Shown in pieces: positions 58,173 to 64,000 of a stretch of DNA of 64,000 bases. How positions within the stretch are numbered: the stretch's first letter is position 1; the number at the start of each line of letters is the position of its first letter. Where the stretch lies: contig NZ_JAJNBZ010000008.1 in the NCBI RefSeq assembly GCF_021369635.1, forward strand, positions 62,001 through 126,000, in the 5' to 3' direction. The stretch is from Paenibacillus profundus. GTDB taxonomy: Bacteria; Bacillota; Bacilli; Paenibacillales; Paenibacillaceae. Both the position numbers and the translations under genes were made by a program. Below the pieces are notes generated by a model that searched no databases, was not told where the DNA came from, and saw only the letters and a list, made by a program, of their open reading frames with translations.

Positions 58173-59255
58173 ATGTCTAACGTTTATAAAATTGCGATTA
58201 TCGGATGCGGCGGCATCGCCAACGGCAAGCATTTGCCTAGCTTGTCCAAATTGAATAACATCGAAATGGTTGCATTTTGCGATATCGTGGTAGAACGCGC
58301 TGAAGAAGCGAAAGCCAAATACGGTAATGAAAATTCCAAAGTATATAGTGATTATAAAGAATTGCTGCAAGACAGCAGCATTGATATTGTACACGTATGT
58401 ACGCCGAACGATTCCCACGCGGAAATCTCGATTGCAGCGTTGGAAAGCGATAAGCACGTCATGTGCGAGAAGCCGATGGCGAAGACGGCGGTAGACGCGC
58501 GCCGCATGGTGGAAGCTGCAAAGCGTTCAGGCAAGAAGTTGACCGTCGGCTACAACAACCGCTTCCGCTCCGATAGCCAGTATTTGAAGCAGCTGTGCGA
58601 AGACGAAACATTCGGAGATATCTACTATGCGAAGGCTCACGCGATTCGCCGCCGTGCCGTTCCGACTTGGGGCGTGTTCTTGGATGAAGAGAAGCAAGGC
58701 GGAGGCCCGCTCATCGATATCGGAACGCACGCGCTTGATCTGACGCTGTGGATGATGGACAATTACGAGCCGAAGGTCGTTCTTGGCACAGCCTATCATA
58801 AGCTCAGCAGCCGTGAGCAAGCAGCCAATGCATGGGGTCCATGGGATCCGGAGAAATTTACGGTCGAGGATTCGGCGTTCGGCATGGTCGTAATGAAGAA
58901 CGGCGCGACCATTATGCTGGAATCCAGCTGGGCGCTCAACACGACGCAGGTCGGCGAAGCGAAGTGCACGCTATGTGGAACCGAAGGCGGAGCGGATATG
59001 GTGAACGGGCTGAACATTAATGGTGAAAAGCATAGCCGTCTGTATCAGCAGAAGATCGAACTCGACTCAGGCGGCGTTGATTTTTATGACGGTGAAACAG
59101 AAAACGCTCCAGATTTGGAAATGCGCCTATGGATCGACGCGATTGAGCAAGATAAGACACCGGTCGTGACAGCAGAGCAAGCATGCGTCGTCTCTGAAAT
59201 TTTAGAAGCGATATATGAGTCGGCTCGCACGGGCAAAGCGATTTATTTCGAATAA
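58173..59255 (+). CDS. Gfo/Idh/MocA-family NAD(P)-dependent sugar oxidoreductase
   Basis: The 360-residue protein starts at ATG 58173 after GAGGAGG. It has IAIIGCGGIANGKHLPSLSK (6-25, nucleotide-binding), HVCTPNDSHAEI, the catalytic-Lys motif CEKPMAKT (about 97-104) and GGGPLIDIGTHALDLTLWMM (about 178-197). It oxidises or reduces a sugar ring carbon. With the two isomerase-like proteins and the ThuA-like protein, it could make a 3-keto sugar from an imported glycoside. Confidence 0.88.
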   Translation: MSNVYKIAIIGCGGIANGKHLPSLSKLNNIEMVAFCDIVVERAEEAKAKYGNENSKVYSDYKELLQDSSIDIVHVCTPNDSHAEISIAALESDKHVMCEKPMAKTAVDARRMVEAAKRSGKKLTVGYNNRFRSDSQYLKQLCEDETFGDIYYAKAHAIRRRAVPTWGVFLDEEKQGGGPLIDIGTHALDLTLWMMDNYEPKVVLGTAYHKLSSREQAANAWGPWDPEKFTVEDSAFGMVVMKNGATIMLESSWALNTTQVGEAKCTLCGTEGGADMVNGLNINGEKHSRLYQQKIELDSGGVDFYDGETENAPDLEMRLWIDAIEQDKTPVVTAEQACVVSEILEAIYESARTGKAIYFE

Positions 59256-59315
59256 AAGAGGCAGACAGCAAGTCATCATCCCGCACAGGGCTGATTTACC
59301 GAAGGAGGTCTAGCA

Positions 59316-60284
59316 ATGAAATTAGGTGTATTTACAGTATTGTATGGACAATTACCGCTAGAAGAAGCATTGGATACGATCGCAGCCAAAGGCGTGGAGG
59401 CAGTCGAGATCGGCACTGGAGGCTATCCCGGCAACAATCATTGCAACCCGCACGAACTGCTCGCTGACGATAGCAAAATAAAGGCGTTCAAGCAAGCTGT
59501 GGAATCCCGTGGCTTGATGATCAGCGCATTGAGCTGCCACGGCAATCCACTTCATCCGCAGAAAGAGATTGCCAAGCAATTCCATGAGGACTTCATGGCA
59601 ACGCTAGACTTGGCGGCGAAGCTGGAAGTTCCGATCGTAAATGGTTTCTCTGGCTGTCCAGGGGATCATGAGGGAGCGAAATATCCGAACTGGCCAGTCG
59701 CGCCTTGGCCAAACGATTATCAAGAAATATTGGATTGGCAATGGAAAGAAAAGGTGATTCCATATTGGACAGAAGTTGGTACGTATGCCACTGAGCGCGG
59801 ACTCAAGATTGGCCTTGAGCTGCACGGTGGATTCTCCGTTCATTCCCCTGGCACGATGCTTCGCTTGCGCGAGGCGGTTGGGGAAGCCGTCGGCGCCAAC
59901 CTCGATCCGAGCCATATGTGGTGGCAAGGTATCGATCCGGTGCAGGCGGTTCGTATTCTCGGACAAGAGAACGCGATCTATCACTTCCATGCTAAGGATA
60001 CGACGATTGATCCGATCAATGTGAACAAGCACGGCATTACGGATATGCAGTCGTACTCGATGATGTTGGATCGCGCATGGCAGTTCCGCACGGTCGGCTA
60101 TGGACATGATATGAAGACGTGGGCTGATATTATTAGCGCACTTCGCCTGGTAGGTTACGATTATGTCGTAAGCATTGAGCATGAAGACGGTTTGATGTCG
60201 ATCGACGAAGGCTTCACGAAAGCAGTGCAGAACTTGCAACCGATTTTGATGAAAGAGCCGCTCGGCGAGATGTGGTGGGTATAA
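59316..60284 (+). CDS. Sugar phosphate isomerase/epimerase, second copy
   Basis: The 322-residue TIM-barrel protein starts at ATG 59316 after AAGGAGG. It has FTVLYGQLPLEEALDTIAAK, VEIGTGGYPGNNHCNPHEL, LSCHGNPLHPQKEIA, GLELHGGFSVHSPGT (metal Glu), LDPSHMWWQGIDPV and HFHAKDT, with YDYVVSIEHED near the end. These keep the Glu-Asp-His-Glu metal set of the family. It is longer than the first copy and belongs to a different subgroup. The exact reaction is unknown. Confidence 0.84.
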   Translation: MKLGVFTVLYGQLPLEEALDTIAAKGVEAVEIGTGGYPGNNHCNPHELLADDSKIKAFKQAVESRGLMISALSCHGNPLHPQKEIAKQFHEDFMATLDLAAKLEVPIVNGFSGCPGDHEGAKYPNWPVAPWPNDYQEILDWQWKEKVIPYWTEVGTYATERGLKIGLELHGGFSVHSPGTMLRLREAVGEAVGANLDPSHMWWQGIDPVQAVRILGQENAIYHFHAKDTTIDPINVNKHGITDMQSYSMMLDRAWQFRTVGYGHDMKTWADIISALRLVGYDYVVSIEHEDGLMSIDEGFTKAVQNLQPILMKEPLGEMWWV

Positions 60285-60315
60285 TATCCCACACAGGTTC
60301 ATATAGAGGCAACGC

Positions 60316-60359
60316 CCCCGCTTCTCTTCACGCCATATAATTGCTGAAGAGAAGCGGGG
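60316..60359 (+). other. Perfect 15-bp hairpin inside the sugar operon
   Basis: CCCCGCTTCTCTTCA pairs exactly with its complement around a 14-base loop, between the isomerase and ThuA-like genes. There is no T tract and it ends 23 bases before the next start, so it may stabilise or process the mRNA, or limit downstream expression. Confidence 0.6.
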
Positions 60360-60382
60360 AATGTGAGAGGAGACAGACACCG

Positions 60383-61105
60383 ATGACTAAACAACTCAAT
60401 GTCACGATTTGGAACGAACACCGCCATGAACATAAGAACCCGAAGGTCGCTGAAATCTATCCGAATGGAATTCACGGTGCCATTGGAGAAGGTTTGGAAT
60501 CAGAATTTCACGTACGTTACGCCACATTGGATATGCCGGAGCATGGCTTAACCGAAGAGGTGTTGAACGCAACGGATGTCCTGCTCTGGTGGGGCCATAT
60601 GGCGCATAACGAGGTTGAAGAGACGATTGTAGAACGCGTATATCAACGTGTGCTGCAAGGAATGGGACTTATCGTTCTGCACTCTGGTCACTTCTCCAAA
60701 ATATTCAAGAAGCTCATGGGTACGGGCTGTGACTTGAAATGGCGCGAAGCAAACGACAAAGAGCGTTTATGGGTCGTCTCTCCGGGGCATCCAATAGCAG
60801 AAGGCATTGGGGAGTATATTGAGCTGGAACAAGAAGAGATGTACGGAGAACACTTTGATATTCCTGAGCCGGACGAGCTAGTGTTCGTAAGCTGGTTCAC
60901 CGGTGGAGAAGTATTCCGCAGCGGATGCTGCTACCATCGCGGGATGGGCAAAGTCTTCTATTTCCGTCCAGGTCATGAAACGTATCCGACGTATTACAAT
61001 GAACAGGTTCGCCGCGTCATTTATAATGCGGTGAATTGGGCTAAGCCTTCAACACGTTCTTATCCTGCGTATGGCAACGCGAAGCCGCTTGAAAAATTAA
61101 ACTAG
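60383..61105 (+). CDS. ThuA-like protein (trehalose-utilisation family)
   Basis: The 240-residue protein starts at ATG 60383 after GAGAGGAG. It has the class I glutamine-amidotransferase-like fold of Thu[21 protein letters not shown] (6-25), [13 protein letters not shown] (about 74-86), [19 protein letters not shown] (about 108-126) and [20 protein letters not shown] (about 197-216). ThuA and ThuB of rhizobia take part in oxidative catabolism of trehalose and related disaccharides through 3-keto forms, which fits this operon. Confidence 0.86.
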   Translation: MTKQLNVTIWNEHRHEHKNPKVAEIYPNGIHGAIGEGLESEFHVRYATLDMPEHGLTEEVLNATDVLLWWGHMAHNEVEETIVERVYQRVLQGMGLIVLHSGHFSKIFKKLMGTGCDLKWREANDKERLWVVSPGHPIAEGIGEYIELEQEEMYGEHFDIPEPDELVFVSWFTGGEVFRSGCCYHRGMGKVFYFRPGHETYPTYYNEQVRRVIYNAVNWAKPSTRSYPAYGNAKPLEKLN

Positions 61106-61119
61106 TATCGGGAACAAAT

Positions 61120-61144
61120 GGGGCGCCTGCAAGGGCGCCTTTTA
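61120..61144 (+). terminator. Hairpin after the ThuA-like gene
   Basis: GGCGCC and GGCGCC, self-complementary, around TGCAAG, followed by TTTT. Confidence 0.6.
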
Positions 61145-61187
61145 CTATTTTAAAGAGGTTCGAGAGAATGTGTAGCATTTGATGATT

Positions 61188-61219
61188 AGTTCGTTTGTTA
61201 TGACAAACGAACTTTTTTT
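61188..61219 (+). terminator. Second, stronger terminator before the ABC genes
   Basis: AGTTCGTTTGT pairs exactly with ACAAACGAACT around four bases, then seven T. Confidence 0.85.
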
Positions 61220-61236
61220 GCGTTTATCGGTCCACA

Positions 61237-61257
61237 AGTGCGAGTTCAAAAAGTAAA
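61237..61257 (+). repeat. Copy 4 (half) of the short dispersed repeat
   Basis: AGTGCGAGTTCAAAAAG is identical to the start of the copy at 5083, but the second half is not preserved. Confidence 0.5.
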
Positions 61258-61320
61258 AATAATCTAGGTAGTTCCAAATTTGCTCTATGTTGCAGCTCAG
61301 CAGTTTCCGTTACGATAGAA

Positions 61321-61336
61321 ATGTAAGCAATTACAT
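61321..61336 (+). promoter_or_regulatory. Palindrome before the ABC sugar-importer genes, possibly cre
   Basis: ATGTAAGCAATTACAT has six-base arms and partly fits the cre consensus (about 12 of 14). It lies 25 bases before the start codon. It may instead bind a local regulator. Confidence 0.35.
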
Positions 61337-61360
61337 TTTAAAAAGTGGAGGTCATACAAC

Positions 61361-62749
61361 ATGAAGCGAACATGGATAATGTTATGCATACTCACGTTGG
61401 TAGCCACGATGTTTGCCGGGTGCGGCAACTCCAAGCCGGCAGCCGAAGAGACGATAAAAGGCGGCGAAACCACGACGCAAACATCGAAAGACGAAGAAGG
61501 TAAACCGGATTTTGAGAACAAAGAGCTGAATATTGCCGTATTTGAAGGCGGCTTCGGCCGAGCTTATTGGGAAGAAGTGATCAGCCGCTTCGAACAAGAA
61601 TATCAAGGGGTTAAAGTAAATATGACGTCCAACCCGAAAATTATGGATATCATTAAGCCGCAAATCGTTGCAGGCAATCCACCGGATTTTATTTATGCAC
61701 CGATGACTGACAACACAGGCACTGTCCAGACGATGATTAAAGAGAAAGCATTGCTGGAATTGAACGACGTGTTCGACTCCACACTTACAGGAGAGTCGGC
61801 GCCACTCAAGGATAAAATGGTAGACAGCATATTAAATTACGCGGCGCCGCACAGCGATGGCAAAATCGTCGTAGCTCCATTTAATATCTCGACGCTTGGC
61901 ATGTGGTATAACGCCGATTTGTTCGAGAAGAAGGGGTGGAAAGCGCCAGAAACATGGGACGAGTTGTTTGCGATGCACGATACTGCGCAGCAAGATGGCC
62001 GCTTCCTATTTACGTATCAAGGCATTTACCCGACCTACAATGACAACATCGTATTCCCTAGCATTGCGTCGGCAGGCGGACAGCAAGCGATCGAAGATGC
62101 AGCAAGCTACAAAGAGGGCGCATTCCAATCGGATGCCGTTCGTAAAGTGTTCGGACTGTTCGACACCATCGCGCAAAAGGGCTATTTGATGCCAGGTACC
62201 GTTGCGATGAACCATACGCAGGCACAAACGGAATTTTTAAAAGGAAAAGCGTTGTTTATTCCTAACGGAAGCTGGTTCGAAGGCGAAATGAAGGACGCGC
62301 CTCGTGAAGAGGGATTCCGCTTCGGATTTATGGCGCCGCCGATATTCAACAAAGGGGATGACCGTTACGCTTTGACTGTATATGAAGGCTTGTTCATCCC
62401 GAAAAAGGCGAAAAATCCCGAGTTGGCAAAAGAGTTCATCAAGTTCCAATATCGTGATGACAGCATCAAATTGAACGCCGAGAAGACGACGGGAATCGTT
62501 GCCGTGAAGAATGCTTCCGGGCTCGTGAAAGATTTTGTGCCAGAATCGGTGTATAACTCGATTAAAATTTTTGAAGAAGGCGTTAAGCCGCTTATATTCC
62601 AGTGGAACGTCACACCGAAGACGGAAATCAATATCAACAAAGAAATGTTCGATGCGATTAGCAGCGTGATGAACAAGGATATGACGGTGGAGCAGTGGAT
62701 CGAGCGCATGGAAGGCTACGCTACGAAATTGCGTGAGTTGTCGCAGTAA
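61361..62749 (+). CDS. Sugar ABC transporter substrate-binding lipoprotein
   Basis: The 462-residue protein has a signal peptide with lipobox FAGC (Cys21), a short Thr/Glu-rich linker and a family 1 solute-binding fold: LNIAVFEGGFGRAYWEEVIS, FNISTLGMWYNADLFEKKGW (about 172-191), ETWDELFAM, LKGKALFIPNGSWFEGEMKD and AKEFIKFQYRDDSIKLNAEK. It captures a sugar, probably a disaccharide or glycoside, outside the membrane. ATG 61361 follows GTGGAGG. It is the first gene of the importer, with the two permeases downstream. Confidence 0.9.
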   Translation: MKRTWIMLCILTLVATMFAGCGNSKPAAEETIKGGETTTQTSKDEEGKPDFENKELNIAVFEGGFGRAYWEEVISRFEQEYQGVKVNMTSNPKIMDIIKPQIVAGNPPDFIYAPMTDNTGTVQTMIKEKALLELNDVFDSTLTGESAPLKDKMVDSILNYAAPHSDGKIVVAPFNISTLGMWYNADLFEKKGWKAPETWDELFAMHDTAQQDGRFLFTYQGIYPTYNDNIVFPSIASAGGQQAIEDAASYKEGAFQSDAVRKVFGLFDTIAQKGYLMPGTVAMNHTQAQTEFLKGKALFIPNGSWFEGEMKDAPREEGFRFGFMAPPIFNKGDDRYALTVYEGLFIPKKAKNPELAKEFIKFQYRDDSIKLNAEKTTGIVAVKNASGLVKDFVPESVYNSIKIFEEGVKPLIFQWNVTPKTEININKEMFDAISSVMNKDMTVEQWIERMEGYATKLRELSQ

Positions 62750-62834
62750 ATATATAGAGGCATAGATAAGGATAGGATCTTGCGGGAGTCCCCCCGGCTC
62801 CCGCAAGTATTACACACTGAGGGATGTGGACCGA

Positions 62835-63722
62835 ATGAATACGAAATCAAGACAATGGTTCCTCGTGTTCTGTACCCTGCCCGCGCTAATCATCTTTTCG
62901 ATTTTTGCCTTGTATCCATTTTTCCAGGCAATCGTGATGGCTTTTTATGATTGGAGCGGGATGTCAGACGAAGTGACGTTTATCGGTTTGAAGAACTTTG
63001 AAACTTTGATTCATGACCCGAAAGTATGGACGGCATTAACGAACAACGTGTTTTTACTCCTAGTTGTACCTACGATTACGATGGGTTTTTCGCTCTTGTT
63101 CGCTGTTCTGTTGACGCGGCGCAAGCTGCGTGAAACGACATTTTACCGTACGATCTTCTTTTTCCCGAACGTGCTGGCGATTGTCGTCATCTCGATCTTA
63201 TGGTCGTTCATTTATCATCCGACATTCGGCATCCTTAATTCCTTCCTGGAAGCTGCCGGCTTGAATTCATGGATACATGCTTGGTTAGGTGAGAAATCTA
63301 CCGTTCTGTGGGCACTTATTTTTCCTATGGTGTGGCAGGCAATCGGTTACTATATGATCATTTATATCGCGGCTATCCAAGGGATTCCGAACGATATATA
63401 TGAAGCGGCCGTTATCGACGGCGCCAGCGAGTGGAAGCAGTTTACCCATATGACGGTCCCGCTTATTTGGGGCATTTTGCGGATTACGATTATTTTCTTC
63501 TTTATTCAAGTGTTCAACCAGAGCTTTGTCTACATTCAAGTCATGACTGACGGCGGGCCGGACGGATCATCGGAGATCTTGATGACCTATATGTACAAGC
63601 AGGCGTTCCAGAACGGGAACTTCGGTTATGCAATGGCGGTCGGCGTGTTTATGTTATTCATTTCCCTGACGTTATCCTTCATCAGCGACAGGCTGATGGG
63701 GCGAGACGCAGTGGAATATTAG
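62835..63722 (+). CDS. Sugar ABC transporter permease, MalF/UgpA type
   Basis: The 295-residue protein has six membrane helices, starting with FLVFCTLPALIIFSIFALYP, and the EAA loop YEAAVIDGASEWKQFTHMTVP (about 191-211) that contacts the ATPase. ATG 62835 is preferred over GTG 62826, with GAGGGATG upstream. It forms the importer with the next permease. No ATPase gene is seen before the window ends; such operons often share an MsmX-type ATPase encoded elsewhere. Confidence 0.92.
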   Translation: MNTKSRQWFLVFCTLPALIIFSIFALYPFFQAIVMAFYDWSGMSDEVTFIGLKNFETLIHDPKVWTALTNNVFLLLVVPTITMGFSLLFAVLLTRRKLRETTFYRTIFFFPNVLAIVVISILWSFIYHPTFGILNSFLEAAGLNSWIHAWLGEKSTVLWALIFPMVWQAIGYYMIIYIAAIQGIPNDIYEAAVIDGASEWKQFTHMTVPLIWGILRITIIFFFIQVFNQSFVYIQVMTDGGPDGSSEILMTYMYKQAFQNGNFGYAMAVGVFMLFISLTLSFISDRLMGRDAVEY

Positions 63723-63735
63723 GAGGGGTGCTACG

Positions 63736-64000
63736 ATGCAGAACAAGTTCTCATTCCGGAAATTTATGGGCAACCTTCCCGTCCGTATCCTATTGCTCTT
63801 GTACAGTTTAGCGGTGCTCTATCCATTGTTCTGGACGGTCACCACCTCGTTTAAGACGACAGAAGAATTTTATGAAAATCCGTGGTCGCTGCCTAGCAGC
63901 ATTTCATTTACGAACTATGTGAATGCGTTTGAGAAGGCGAGCATTGGCCATTACTTCATGAACTCCGTATTCGTGACGGTTATATCGGTCACACTGTGTG
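63736..64000 (+). CDS. Sugar ABC transporter permease, MalG/UgpE type, cut by window
   Basis: ATG 63736 follows GGAGGGG. The 88 visible residues include an N-terminal helix (ILLLLYSLAVLYPLFWTVTT), SFKTTEEFYENPWSLPSSIS, FTNYVNAF and the beginning of a second helix (YFMNSVFVTVISVTL). This is the standard start of the second permease of carbohydrate importers. The EAA loop lies beyond the right edge. Confidence 0.9.
   Translation, partial: MQNKFSFRKFMGNLPVRILLLLYSLAVLYPLFWTVTTSFKTTEEFYENPWSLPSSISFTNYVNAFEKASIGHYFMNSVFVTVISVTLC

Overview
The window reads as chromosome of an endospore-forming Gram-positive bacterium of the Paenibacillaceae, most likely Paenibacillus. The evidence is the gene content: GerE, a YheC/YheD ATP-grasp protein, CgeB-type spore proteins, a giant WIAG-tail repeat protein, a YhcN/YlaJ-type lipoprotein, CcpN/PpsR, FapR-type control of fabH, and strong GGAGG ribosome binding sites with frequent TTG and GTG starts. 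No rRNA, tRNA, CRISPR array, prophage or intact insertion sequence was seen.

Layout. 1-12.5 kb is housekeeping: a cut EcsB permease, an amidase remnant, a class B penicillin-binding protein, glpX, then a gluconeogenesis-control locus (an SR1P-like peptide, a catalytically dead PPDK-like protein, CcpN and the PPDK regulator PpsR), a decayed ABC exporter/DUF1854 operon, an aminotransferase, an AraC regulator and psd. 12.6-45.1 kb is a large glycan and surface island, probably made in the mother cell during sporulation. It holds YheC/D, a CotSA-like glycosyltransferase, a 2,874-residue protein of about 250 ten-residue repeats, several GT2 enzymes, SpsI-like RmlA and RmlB, a GT-D protein, small helical proteins, an Arg-rich protein, two CgeB-like enzymes, a ydaO-type (c-di-AMP) riboswitch in front of a small Rossmann protein, a GT4 enzyme with an Arg-rich tail, a three-gene set for a UDP-acetamido-dideoxy-L-hexose, and further SDR and GT2 genes. 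45.2-49.5 kb is a Gld-type ABC operon with a DUF4340 gene. 49.6-53.1 kb has a truncated SnoaL-like gene, fabH with a FapR box, a repeat-rich sporulation lipoprotein and gerE. 53.3-56.1 kb is rpiR-nagB-nagA. 56.2-64.0 kb is an AraC regulator divergent from a sugar operon (two isomerases, an oxidoreductase, a ThuA-like protein and an ABC importer) cut by the right edge.

How the parts fit. In the island, nucleotide-sugar enzymes feed many glycosyltransferases. Five proteins, four of them enzyme-like, carry the same kind of N-terminal tag, an Arg/Lys-rich stretch followed by an aromatic-x-x-Gly ladder. I infer that the tag recruits them to one site, perhaps the spore surface or the giant repeat protein. 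Promoter-like sequences resembling the sigma-K type lie before the YheC/D gene, the giant gene, the small-helical-protein operon and gerE. That agrees with late mother-cell expression but is unproven. This tagged enzyme set with a giant repeat protein is the best candidate here for an undescribed system.
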